Shown here piece after piece: positions 17,817-25,043 of a stretch of 64,000 nucleotides of DNA. Position 1 is the first letter of the stretch; every line of letters starts with the position of its first letter. The DNA is from Tunturibacter empetritectus (lineage in GTDB: Bacteria > Acidobacteriota > Terriglobia > Terriglobales > Acidobacteriaceae): positions 4,340,001-4,404,000 of the forward strand of contig NZ_CP132932.1 in the NCBI RefSeq assembly GCF_040358985.1. The letters run 5' to 3'. The notes below the pieces were generated by a model. It ran no database searches and was not told the DNA's origin. It worked only from the letters and a program-made list of their open reading frames with translations. The position numbers were made by a program, and so were the translations under genes.

Positions 17817-18626
17817 TTGTTCCCTTCACGTTGTCTTATCGCGGTCACCAGCCTACTAACTCTTTCCATAGCCGCCGTCGCTCAGCATCCTCCTGCCGAC
17901 GCGCCAGTCTCCATCATGGTGGTCGCAAACTTTCACATGTCCAATCCCGGCCACGATATCCATAATGTCAATGCCGGTGATGTGCTCCAACCCGACCGGC
18001 AGGCGGAGATCGAGAAGATCACGGGCGCCCTTGCAAGCTTTCATCCCACCGAAGTCATGGCAGAGTGGCCGGCTGACGTGGCTAGCCAGCGCTATGCCCA
18101 GTATCTCAACAGCACCCTTGCCCCCAGCCGCAACGAGGTCGTGCAACTCGGCTTCCGACTCGCAAAAGCCTCAAGGCTGAGCCATTTTTATGACATCGAT
18201 GCAGATGGCGATTTCCCCTACGAACCTGTACAGGTCTTCGCTCAGGCGCATGGGCAGTCACAACTTCTCGAGCGTGCCAACGTTGAGATGGAAGCCTCAA
18301 CGCAAACGCAAACAGCTTTGCTCCAGTCCAAAGGCATTGCCGCCACTCTGCGGTATCTCAACGATCCCGTCCTTCTCAGCCATAGCAACAGCTTTTATCG
18401 CCAGATGCTCCGCGTCGGCGCGGGCACGCAGCAGCCGGGCGCCGATCTTCTTACGGCCTGGTATCACCGCAATTTTCTGATCTGCGCAAACATAGTGCAG
18501 AACGCTCATCCGGGTGATCGCATCGTCATCTTTTATGGTTCCGGACACGCCTTTTTGCTCCGACAGTGTGTAACCGAAACACCTGGCTTCGTGCTCGTCG
18601 AGCCGAACAACTTTCTACCACAATAA
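17817..18626 (+). CDS. Secreted DUF5694-like protein
   Basis: 269 residues starting at TTG 17817 after GAGGCGCTTACAAA. A signal peptide ends near AAVAQ. The mature part starts 'VSIMVVANFHMSNPGHDIHN' and continues 'IEKITGALASFHPTEVMAEWP' and ends near 'PGDRIVIFYGSGHAFLLRQCV'. The His of 'NFHMSNPG', the Glu of 'VMAEW' and the late 'GSGHAFLLRQ' recall TraB/PrgY-ChaN-type hydrolase folds, in which DUF5694 proteins are grouped. The activity is not known. It is monocistronic, with a 220-base upstream region shared divergently with the glycosyltransferase. Confidence 0.75.
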   Translation: MFPSRCLIAVTSLLTLSIAAVAQHPPADAPVSIMVVANFHMSNPGHDIHNVNAGDVLQPDRQAEIEKITGALASFHPTEVMAEWPADVASQRYAQYLNSTLAPSRNEVVQLGFRLAKASRLSHFYDIDADGDFPYEPVQVFAQAHGQSQLLERANVEMEASTQTQTALLQSKGIAATLRYLNDPVLLSHSNSFYRQMLRVGAGTQQPGADLLTAWYHRNFLICANIVQNAHPGDRIVIFYGSGHAFLLRQCVTETPGFVLVEPNNFLPQ

Positions 18627-18715
18627 GTATTAGGCTGATCCGTGCCACCGCCACCAGAGCGCAGGGTCCGAATCAATACGATCATCCCCGCATCGGCAGA
18701 GCTATAGGGCCGAGC

Positions 18716-18721
18716 TAAAAT
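18716..18721 (+). promoter_or_regulatory. -10-like box TAAAAT before the LRR gene
   Basis: TAAAAT ends seven bases before the ATG at 18729; no SD is present in the gap. This matches the layout at the M23, lpxD, CYTH, Sua5 and ASCH genes and suggests a leaderless mRNA. No -35 consensus was found. Confidence 0.3.
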
Positions 18722-18728
18722 CGACTGC

Positions 18729-19334
18729 ATGCCAGCCTCGTCACCTCTTCATCTGAACCTATGGAAGAAGCAACTCGGAGAGGTGCCCGACTCCGTATGG
18801 CAACAAACAGAGATCGAAACTCTCGTACTGGCCGACAATGAACTCACCCAGGTCTCCGGAGAGATCAGCCGTCTTACCAAGCTTCGCATGCTCGATCTAG
18901 GCCACAACAAACTCAGCCAGGTACCCGAAGAGATAGGCGACCTTCCCAACCTCACCGACTTTCTCTATCTTCACGACAATAATCTAAGCTCGCTGCCCGA
19001 CTCCTTTGCCAGGCTGACGCGCCTGCGCTACCTCAATCTCAGCGAGAACGCATTTCAAGTTCTGCCTGACTGCGTCTCCGGCATGTCTCGTCTACAGGAG
19101 CTTCGCATCTCCGACAACTCTCTGGAGTCCCTGCCCATCTCCATCGAACGCCTCTCACACCTCCGGGAGCTTCACCTCAGAAACAATAATTTGAGCACGC
19201 TGCCAGACTCCATCAACCTTCTGCACGAGCTGCGTCAGATCGATCTCCGCGGCAATCCGCTCACCGATCTTCCACCTGCCATTGCGAGCCTCCCCCGATT
19301 AGAGAAACTAGATCTGCGCTGGTCACGACGCTGA
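18729..19334 (+). CDS. Leucine-rich repeat protein
   Basis: 201 residues made almost entirely of seven or eight LRRs of the 23-residue bacterial type ('LPDSFARLTRLRYLNLSENAF', 'LPISIERLSHLRELHLRNNNL', 'LPDSINLLHELRQIDLRGNPL'). There is no signal peptide or transmembrane segment, so the protein is probably cytoplasmic, and it lacks caps or an enzymatic domain. LRRs form curved solenoids for protein binding; the partner is unknown. In length and repeat type it resembles stand-alone LRR proteins of Acidobacteria and Bacteroidetes. The repeat periodicity continues to the stop codon, so there is no sign of truncation inside the gene. Confidence 0.88.
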   Translation: MPASSPLHLNLWKKQLGEVPDSVWQQTEIETLVLADNELTQVSGEISRLTKLRMLDLGHNKLSQVPEEIGDLPNLTDFLYLHDNNLSSLPDSFARLTRLRYLNLSENAFQVLPDCVSGMSRLQELRISDNSLESLPISIERLSHLRELHLRNNNLSTLPDSINLLHELRQIDLRGNPLTDLPPAIASLPRLEKLDLRWSRR

Positions 19335-19638
19335 AAGAGTGTGCGTGGATCGCAGACCTCGAAGCACGAGGCTGCGCGGTATACCGTTAGACGCGCCGAT
19401 TCCGATCCGATTAACCGCATCGTCATGCCGAACGGTCCTCCTGCGCGGAGAGGGCACTTCGTGACATATATACGGGTATCAGCAGCATAGTTCCTCACGC
19501 TGGTCGGCCCGAGCATCGCGAGGACCCCAAAGCTGCTAAACTTAAAGGCCTCGCGGACAATCAGGCAGCATCGTGCGCCCCACCGCCGCGCACCGCTCAC
19601 AAGAAACCGCGCATCGTCACAAGAAACAAGGAGACACC
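19335..19638. other. Intergenic region between LRR gene and pdxS with hairpins
   Basis: A stem with one bulge (CGCAG-A-CCTCG / CGAGG-CTGCG, loop AAGCA, 19351-19376) lies just after the LRR gene. It is followed at once by the 10-base palindrome CGGTATACCG (19377-19386). There is no T-run, so it is not a standard terminator. Near 19422-19460, 'CGTCATGCCGAACGG' resembles the start of the GTCATTCTGA-type dispersed repeat. Nothing else was recognised. Confidence 0.4.
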
Positions 19639-20592
19639 ATGGCAGATCACACCCACAACGGCAACTTCGGCACCCCGTCCCTCCGCCTCAAGCTCGGCCT
19701 CGCCGAGATGCTCAAAGGCGGCGTCATCATGGACGTCATGAACGTCGAACAGGCCCGGATCGCCGAGGAGGCTGGTGCCATCTCCGTCATGGCCCTCGAG
19801 CGTGTCCCCGCCATGATCCGCGCCGAAGGCGGCGTCGCCCGCATGGCCAGCCCCAAGCTCATCAAGCAGATCATCGGCGCCGTCTCCATCCCCGTCATGG
19901 CCAAGGCCCGCATTGGGCATTTTGCAGAAGCGCAAGTCCTGCAGCATCTCGGCGTAGACTTCATCGACGAATCCGAAGTCCTCACCCCAGCCGACGAGAC
20001 CTACCACATTGACAAGCACGCCTTCACGACGCCCTTCGTCTGCGGCGCGCGCAACCTGGGCGAAGCCCTCCGCCGCATAGCAGAAGGTGCAGCCATGATC
20101 CGCACCAAAGGCGAGCCCGGCACCGGCGACGTCGTCCACGCCGTCCAGCACATGCGTCAGATCGTTCGCGAGATCAAGGCCCTTACCGTATTAGGCGATG
20201 AAGAGCTGTACAACGCCGCCAAGGTCCACGGCGCCCCGTATGAGTTAGTAAGAATGGTCGCCAAAGCCGGCAAGCTACCCGTTCCTAACTTCTCCGCAGG
20301 CGGCATCGCCACTCCAGCCGACGCAGCCCTCATGATGCAGCTGGGCGCCGAGACCGTCTTCGTAGGCTCAGGCATCTTCATGAAGGAGCGCGCCACACCA
20401 CTCGACGTCGAGAACGACCCGAAGGAGCGTGAAGAGGCCGTCAGCCGCGCCCGCGCCATCGTCATCGCCACGACTCACTTCAACGACCCGAAGATCGTAG
20501 CCGAAGCCAGCGAAGCAGTCATAGGATCCATGAAGGGCCTCGCCGCCGCAGCCATCGAGGAGCAGCACCTCATGCAGACCCGAGGCTGGTAG
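19639..20592 (+). CDS. pdxS: Pyridoxal 5'-phosphate synthase lyase subunit PdxS
   Basis: 317 residues from ATG 19639 with AAGGAGA just upstream; the longer frame to 19573 is discarded. It makes PLP from ribose 5-phosphate, glyceraldehyde 3-phosphate and ammonia. The TIM-barrel signature is nearly invariant: '[22 protein letters not shown]', here in part, the Schiff-base Lys in '[15 protein letters not shown]', '[10 protein letters not shown]', '[16 protein letters not shown]', 'GEPGTGDVV' and '[21 protein letters not shown]' in part. The second Lys needed for transfer is in the '[11 protein letters not shown]' loop. Ammonia comes from PdxT, encoded 2.7 kb downstream. Length and ends are normal for the family. 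Confidence 0.98.
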   Translation: MADHTHNGNFGTPSLRLKLGLAEMLKGGVIMDVMNVEQARIAEEAGAISVMALERVPAMIRAEGGVARMASPKLIKQIIGAVSIPVMAKARIGHFAEAQVLQHLGVDFIDESEVLTPADETYHIDKHAFTTPFVCGARNLGEALRRIAEGAAMIRTKGEPGTGDVVHAVQHMRQIVREIKALTVLGDEELYNAAKVHGAPYELVRMVAKAGKLPVPNFSAGGIATPADAALMMQLGAETVFVGSGIFMKERATPLDVENDPKEREEAVSRARAIVIATTHFNDPKIVAEASEAVIGSMKGLAAAAIEEQHLMQTRGW

Positions 20593-20603
20593 CGCATAGT
20601 CTT

Positions 20604-20706
20604 GCCCCGACCAGCGGGAGGACCCAAGCAGTCCGCCTCGCCTAAGCAAGGTACACAAGTCACGAAGTGACCGCCTCCCGCGCAGGGAGCCCGTCCGGCA
20701 GGACAA
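20604..20706 (+). repeat. Multi-hairpin intergenic element, copy C
   Basis: This lies between pdxS and the convergent small lipoprotein gene and ends seven bases before that gene's stop codon. Hairpins: CCC/GGG around GACCAGC; GTCAC-GAA-GTGAC (20659-20671); CTCCC-GCGCA-GGGAG (20675-20689); GTCC-GGCA-GGAC (20693-20704). The GGTACACAA linker precedes the second stem. This copy pairs best and serves as reference for the family. Confidence 0.8.
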
Positions 20707-20712
20707 TGCTAT

Positions 20713-21075
20713 TTATTGAAAGTTTTTAAGCGGTTCCCAAGGCAAAACCACGATAGTCTTCCCCTGCCAGTACCCCATCACCCCACGCGACAGAATCCTG
20801 CCACTGGTCTCCACCTCGACAGAAAACCGATGTTCCGACATGAACTGACCCGCCCCCGCCTCAGTCGGAAACACCACGAACTCCTCCGGATGTTCCGCAA
20901 CATCTCGCCGCAGACTAGCCTGCACCGCAGCTGCGTCCTCCAGCGGCGTCACTGCCACAATCCGTCTCTCTGCAACAACGTCTGGTCGAACAAGTGGCAC
21001 AACCGACGCTTCGGCCGACACACATCCCAGCAAAAGCACGACGCACGAACTAACCTTGGCCCGATGAACTCGCAC
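20713..21075 (-). CDS. Small putative lipoprotein, unknown function
   Basis: 120 residues, GTG start at 21075. The N-terminus 'SSCVVLLLGCVSAEA' is a signal sequence with a lipobox-like LLLGC, so an outer or inner membrane lipoprotein is possible. The mature part is 'PLVRPDVVAERRIVAVTPLEDAAAVQASLRRDVAEHPEEF' (quoted in pieces), followed by a short beta-rich C-terminus. No family is recognised. It lies opposite pdxS, separated by a multi-hairpin element. Start choice is uncertain because no strong SD is present. Confidence 0.6.
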   Translation of the reverse strand: MRVHRAKVSSCVVLLLGCVSAEASVVPLVRPDVVAERRIVAVTPLEDAAAVQASLRRDVAEHPEEFVVFPTEAGAGQFMSEHRFSVEVETSGRILSRGVMGYWQGKTIVVLPWEPLKNFQ

Positions 21076-21276
21076 CCCTTACCTATAGCGAAACACACTC
21101 CCCGCAACCATCCCCCAAACGGTGTATCTCGTGCCAGACCATCACTTGCCTAAACCATCGCCTCCTTCCCAAACGGCCTACCTGCGGCGCCCAAATCTTC
21201 TTCTGCACAACTTACCTTCCTGCACGCGCATCGCATTACAGACATTGAAAGTCAGCATCACAAGGGAGAAGTAAAA

Positions 21277-21984
21277 ATGATGACAAAAAAGTTCTTGCAA
21301 ACAGTCTGCGCCACTGCGGCTCTTACGATGTCCCTCACCGCCGCCGCCGCAGCAGCCACCGACATGGCAAAGCTCGATGAACGCATTGAAGCCGCCCACG
21401 CGGTCCTTCACGAGCTCATGGCCACTCCCGACAAGGGCATCCCCGACGATATCGCCGCCAAAGCCACCTGCGTCGCCGTCGTTCCCGGCTTCAAAAAAGG
21501 AGCCTTTCTCGTCGGCGCACAGTACGGTCAGGGCGTAGTTACCTGCCGCACCGGTCATGGCTGGAGCGCCCCTGCCTTCATCCAGCTCACAGGCGCCAGC
21601 TTCGGCCTCCAGGCCGGCGGCCAGTCCACAGACCTTGTCCTCGTTGGAACCACCCATGACGCCTTTGACCGTCTGCTCCACGACAAGGTCAAACTCGGCG
21701 GCGACATCGGCGTAGCCGCAGGTCCCGTCGGACGAAACTCGCAGGCCTCCACAACCGACGCTGCCAATGCAGGTTTCCTCACCTACTCTCGTAGCAAAGG
21801 CCTCTTCGCCGGCGTTGACCTCACCGGCGATGTCGTCCACCAGAACACAGAAGATACCACCGCCTACTACGGCTCAGATGTTCCCTACGAAAAGATCCTG
21901 GGAGGAGATGTCCCCGCGAAGGCATCCTCTGAGCATTTCATACGCACTGTCAATCAGATGTTCCACGCCAGCGGCGCTCACTAA
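21277..21984 (+). CDS. SYLF (YSC84-type) lipid-binding protein, secreted
   Basis: 235 residues with a signal peptide ending near TAAAAAA. The body is a SYLF domain: 'IPDDIAAKATCVAVVPGFKKGAFLVGAQYGQGVVTCR' in pieces, 'WSAPAFIQLTGASFGLQAGGQSTDLVLV', 'LGGDIGVAAGPVGR' and 'YSRSKGLFAGVDLTGDVV'. SYLF/YSC84 proteins bind phosphoinositides in eukaryotes; bacterial ones are periplasmic and of unknown role, possibly envelope lipid binding. GGGAGAAG precedes tandem ATGs at 21277 and 21280. A good intrinsic terminator follows, so the gene is a single transcription unit. Confidence 0.9.
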   Translation: MMTKKFLQTVCATAALTMSLTAAAAAATDMAKLDERIEAAHAVLHELMATPDKGIPDDIAAKATCVAVVPGFKKGAFLVGAQYGQGVVTCRTGHGWSAPAFIQLTGASFGLQAGGQSTDLVLVGTTHDAFDRLLHDKVKLGGDIGVAAGPVGRNSQASTTDAANAGFLTYSRSKGLFAGVDLTGDVVHQNTEDTTAYYGSDVPYEKILGGDVPAKASSEHFIRTVNQMFHASGAH

Positions 21985-22015
21985 ACACGTTCTTTCAGGC
22001 CATCAACGAAAACAA

Positions 22016-22048
22016 AAAGGCCGGACCCTGAGTCCGGCCTTTCATTTA
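22016..22048 (+). terminator. Intrinsic terminator after the SYLF gene
   Basis: A perfect 11-base stem AAAGGCCGGAC / GTCCGGCCTTT with loop CCTGA, followed by CATTT, lies 32 bases after the SYLF stop codon. The A-rich left side would also serve the opposite strand. Confidence 0.85.
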
Positions 22049-22072
22049 AAATTCACATAGAGTTCGACCGAC

Positions 22073-22231
22073 TTGATCTTCCTCAGTTGGCGGGGCAAGT
22101 TGGGTGCCGCATACGCAATCCCAATTCTCTACTTATCAATGGTCATCACGTACTTCGTTATTTTCTATTGGCTCTTGCGTTCGCACCGCAAGACGGCTCA
22201 TGCCCTTATCGAACAGCAAGCTGGGCTCTGA
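22073..22231 (+). CDS. Candidate small single-span membrane protein or fragment, about 52 aa
   Basis: An open frame from TTG 22073 to TGA 22229-22231 encodes a strong transmembrane helix ('AIPILYLSMVITYFVIFYW') with a basic cytoplasmic tail ('LLRSHRKTAHALIEQQAGL'). The positive-inside pattern and hydrophobic periodicity are better than chance, yet the TTG has no SD. It could also be the remnant of a larger membrane protein. It lies between the SYLF terminator and the NTF2-like gene. Confidence 0.35.
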   Translation: MIFLSWRGKLGAAYAIPILYLSMVITYFVIFYWLLRSHRKTAHALIEQQAGL

Positions 22232-22308
22232 TTACAACGACCTCGCTACTTCTCGGCGACCTGGGTTTTTCCTCCGTAGATTTAGACTCATCTGCGAAAG
22301 GAATCACT

Positions 22309-22833
22309 ATGCGTCGCTTTGTGTTGCTATCCCTGCTTCTCGTCAGTTCAGTTCCTGCGATCGCTCAACCGGGTGTTGTTTCAGAGATCAAGGGGCGCGA
22401 AGAGGAGTTCAGACAGGCAGAGCTTCACTACGACATGGTGGCGGCGGCGCAGATACTGGCCGACGATTTTGTTTTGATCTCCGCAAGCGATGGAAAACCT
22501 CACGATAAGAATTGGTTTCTGCCAATCATCGGGGACAGTTCAGATCCCATGGAGGCTCTTGACTACGGAGACATGGACGTTCGCATCTACCGCACTTCGG
22601 CAGTTGTCGTTTCTACTGTGCATGAAAAGTTCCTGTTCCACGGAAAGCCCGTTGAATACAGCGGCCCTCGTACCGCGGTCTGGGTCAAGATAAAGCGACA
22701 ATGGAGACTTGCCGCCATCCACGTTTCTCAAATTTCCTCAAAAGCTAATCATCCCCTGATCGATTGCGACAGCGGAAACTCTGGCAGGTGTCACTGCCTG
22801 GATTGGACAGGCTCCCCTCCTTGTGCAAACTGA
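22309..22833 (+). CDS. Secreted NTF2-like (DUF4440) protein
   Basis: 174 residues from ATG 22309, with AAAGGA seven bases upstream. A signal peptide (MRRFVLLSLLLVSSVPAIA) precedes an NTF2-like fold: 'EIKGREEEFRQAELHYDMVAAAQILADDFVLISASDGKP' in pieces, 'DYGDMDVRIYRTSAVVVS' and 'VWVKIKRQWRLAAIHVSQIS'. DUF4440 members resemble ketosteroid isomerases, but no catalytic residues are certain. The C-terminal 30 residues ('CDSGNSGRCHCLDWTGSPPC') are Cys-rich and untypical; the natural domain end is near 'HVSQIS', so the tail may be a read-through into intergenic sequence. Base composition is lower in GC than that of the neighbours. Confidence 0.7.
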   Translation: MRRFVLLSLLLVSSVPAIAQPGVVSEIKGREEEFRQAELHYDMVAAAQILADDFVLISASDGKPHDKNWFLPIIGDSSDPMEALDYGDMDVRIYRTSAVVVSTVHEKFLFHGKPVEYSGPRTAVWVKIKRQWRLAAIHVSQISSKANHPLIDCDSGNSGRCHCLDWTGSPPCAN

Positions 22834-23251
22834 AAATTGGAGTGTCCCATAAACTGAGACACGGAACGAAAGCCCATTTCCATCGAATGGAGGGTTGGAT
22901 GCGGCGGAAGTATCGGGTATGGAGTTTGTCGGAGAAGCGAGAGCCGGTGGACCAGATGGTGACCTTCCGTCATGAGGCTCTAAATCCTGTCAAGCCCCTA
23001 TCCTTCCTAAGCCATTGCTATACAGCCAGTTACACGTGGCGTATTGACCCCATCCAATCCTCTATACTGAAAGAGTAGCCATAAAACTCAGCAGGAAAAC
23101 ACGGAAAGGTGTATTCGCCGCTAAGTCCTTTGCTGAGACGAATTTGGACGTAAGCCGTTTGCCTGGACGAATTTACGAGGTTCGTCGCTTCGTAACTGAT
23201 TGCTGGCAAAAGGCTTAGACGCGGCATACAGGGGAGGGGGGAGGGGTAGGC
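22834..23251. other. 418-base intergenic region with repeat-like fragments
   Basis: At 22842-22862 is GTGTCCCATAAACTGAGACAC, whose ends (GTGTC/GACAC) are inverted and resemble the tip of an insertion sequence, though no transposase frame follows. At 22986-23000 is AATCCTGTCAAGCCCC; a weaker relative (AACCTGTCACGCCCCC) lies at 44065. A G-rich tract (GGGGAGGGGGGAGGGG) just before 23252 includes the pdxT ribosome binding site. No convincing gene was seen. Confidence 0.4.
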
Positions 23252-23929
23252 ATGACCGGAAATCACACAACATCCAGCTCTCCGGCCATCGGCATACTCG
23301 CCCTCCAGGGTGCCTATGAAGCCCACGCCAGAACTCTGGCCGCCCTCGCCATCCCAACCCGGCTCATCCGCACACCGGACCAGCTCTTCACCTCGGACGG
23401 CCGCACTCCCAGCCGCATTCCAAGCGGCACTCCAGCTGGCACTCCAGCTATTGACGGCCTCATCATCCCCGGGGGCGAGTCCACCACCATGCTCAAGTTC
23501 CTCGAGCGCAATGGCTTCCTGGACTCCCTCGCCTCCTTCGTTCGCACCGTCCCCACCTTTGGCACCTGCGCCGGAGCCATCCTCCTTGCCAACGACGTAC
23601 AGAATCCCCCGCAGATCTCCCTCGGCGCGCTCGACATCACCATCGAACGCAACGCCTACGGCCGCCAATTGGACTCCACCATCCTCACCGCCCCCACCAA
23701 ACTGCCCGGTGGCCCCCTCGAGATGGTCTTTATCCGCGCCCCTCGCATCACCCGCACCGGCCCTCAGGTCGAAACCCTCGCCACCCGCGACGACTACCCC
23801 GTCCTCGTCCGCCAGGGCCACCTCCTCGCCGCAACCTTCCACCCCGAGCTCGGCCACGATCCCCGTGTCCACCAGCTCTTCCTCGATCTCGTCCAAAACC
23901 ATCTCAGCGTTAGTTCGTTGAAAGCATAA
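23252..23929 (+). CDS. pdxT: Pyridoxal 5'-phosphate synthase glutaminase subunit PdxT
   Basis: 225 residues. It is a class I glutamine amidotransferase that releases ammonia for PdxS. Family marks: 'IGILALQGAYEAHARTL', 'GLIIPGGESTTMLKFL', the nucleophile Cys in 'FGTCAGAILLA', and the His-Glu pair in 'TFHPELGHDPRVH'. An unusual Thr/Pro/Gly insert ('SRIPSGTPAGTPA', about residues 54-66) lies in the loop before the GGES motif and holds a short GTPA direct repeat. GGGGAGGGG precedes the ATG. pdxS and pdxT are usually adjacent; here four unrelated genes and repeats intervene. Confidence 0.95.
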   Translation: MTGNHTTSSSPAIGILALQGAYEAHARTLAALAIPTRLIRTPDQLFTSDGRTPSRIPSGTPAGTPAIDGLIIPGGESTTMLKFLERNGFLDSLASFVRTVPTFGTCAGAILLANDVQNPPQISLGALDITIERNAYGRQLDSTILTAPTKLPGGPLEMVFIRAPRITRTGPQVETLATRDDYPVLVRQGHLLAATFHPELGHDPRVHQLFLDLVQNHLSVSSLKA

Positions 23930-24018
23930 ATCTCTGAAACCGGACCTGCCGCCGATTACCGAATCCCACATCTGGCCAATTTACGACTTCTTTATACCGT
24001 AGCAACTAACATTAAAGT

Positions 24019-24222
24019 GTGAGTTCCAGACCTATCCAGACAGATGCGCTCGAGCCCGGAAGATCTGAAGAGCAATTCCTTCTCTTCACCGGCAACAGGA
24101 AGCAGATCGACAACATAACCAGCGCAATTGACATCAACATGCTCGCCCCTCTTCTGGTCGGAGTGGCTGCAGCGCTCATCTTTGTCATCCTCTACGCCTT
24201 CCTCATCGGCAAGCTAGGCTGA
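24019..24222 (+). CDS. Small single-span membrane protein upstream of cox operon
   Basis: 67 residues with GTG start at 24019. A hydrophilic N-terminal half ('SSRPIQTDALEPGRSEEQFLL') is followed by a C-terminal transmembrane helix ('LAPLLVGVAAALIFVILYAFLIG'), giving a tail-anchored layout. TAACAT lies six bases before the GTG, similar to the leaderless pattern seen elsewhere. No family is recognised. It lies 41 bases upstream of coxB and may be part of that operon, perhaps as a small accessory subunit; this is inference from position. Confidence 0.5.
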   Translation: MSSRPIQTDALEPGRSEEQFLLFTGNRKQIDNITSAIDINMLAPLLVGVAAALIFVILYAFLIGKLG

Positions 24223-24263
24223 AGCGCTCTTCCCTTACCTCGCGGACGAGATATCCTGCATAG

Positions 24264-25043
24264 GTGATCTCCTCCCACCTTACGAGCGCTTGTCTCCCCG
24301 GTCTCTTGCTCGATCGCGCTGCAAGCCGCAGTCCATGGCTGTTACCCAGAGACGCCAGCGTCCACGGCCTCGCCCTCGATGACCACCTCCTTATCAACCT
24401 CTGGATCGCCCTCGCTCTCCTTGCCCTCGCACACCTGATCCTCCTGATCGGCCTCCTCACCCGGCGACACTCCGCACCCACTCGCCTCTGGCGCATCGAG
24501 TACCTCCCGCTCGCCGCCCTTGCCCTCCTCTTCGCCGTCCTCACCCTCAAGGCCGAGCGCCTCTGGGCCTCCTCCCGCTACACCGGAGCCTCGCCCACCG
24601 CCCTCCAGGTCGAGGTCACCGGAGTCCAGTTCGCCTGGTACTTCCGCTATCCCGGCCCCGACGCCACCTTCGGCCTTACCCAACCCAAACTCGTAGCCCC
24701 CGGCGAAGGCAATCCCCTCGGCCTCGACCCTACCGATCCCCACTCCACCGACGACTTCATCTCCTCCCAGCTGGTCCTCCCCGCAAACCGCGAGGTCGAC
24801 CTCCGCCTCCGCGCCCAGGACGTCATCCATGGCTTCTCCATCCCCGAGATGCGCCTCAAGCAGAACGCCGTCCCCGGCCAGACCATCCACCTCCACTTCA
24901 CCCCCACCACCCCCGGCACCTACGCCATCCTCTGCACCCAGCTCTGCGGCCTCGGCCACTACCGCATGAACGCCACGCTCCTCATTCTGCCCCGAGACCA
25001 ATTCGCATCCTGGCTAGCCGCAAAACAAAAGGCGGCCCCATGA
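24264..25043 (+). CDS. coxB: Cytochrome c oxidase subunit II
   Basis: About 259 residues, GTG start. Two transmembrane helices (about residues 42-66 and 78-94) precede a cupredoxin domain. The CuA site is complete: the first His in 'DVIHGFSIPEM', then 'CTQLCGLGHYRM' providing both Cys, His and Met. The usual Glu between the Cys is Gln here. The aromatic region before it reads 'VTGVQFAWYFRYPG'. There is no cytochrome c domain, so the electron donor is a separate protein. It receives electrons from cytochrome c and passes them to subunit I. The stop overlaps the coxA start (ATGA). Confidence 0.95.
   Translation: MISSHLTSACLPGLLLDRAASRSPWLLPRDASVHGLALDDHLLINLWIALALLALAHLILLIGLLTRRHSAPTRLWRIEYLPLAALALLFAVLTLKAERLWASSRYTGASPTALQVEVTGVQFAWYFRYPGPDATFGLTQPKLVAPGEGNPLGLDPTDPHSTDDFISSQLVLPANREVDLRLRAQDVIHGFSIPEMRLKQNAVPGQTIHLHFTPTTPGTYAILCTQLCGLGHYRMNATLLILPRDQFASWLAAKQKAAP

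Noticed and set aside
22842-22862. Insertion sequence end GTGTCCC...GAGACAC
   Set aside because: Only one end-like sequence is seen; no transposase frame or opposite terminal repeat within reach. Noted in the intergenic entry but not called as a mobile element.
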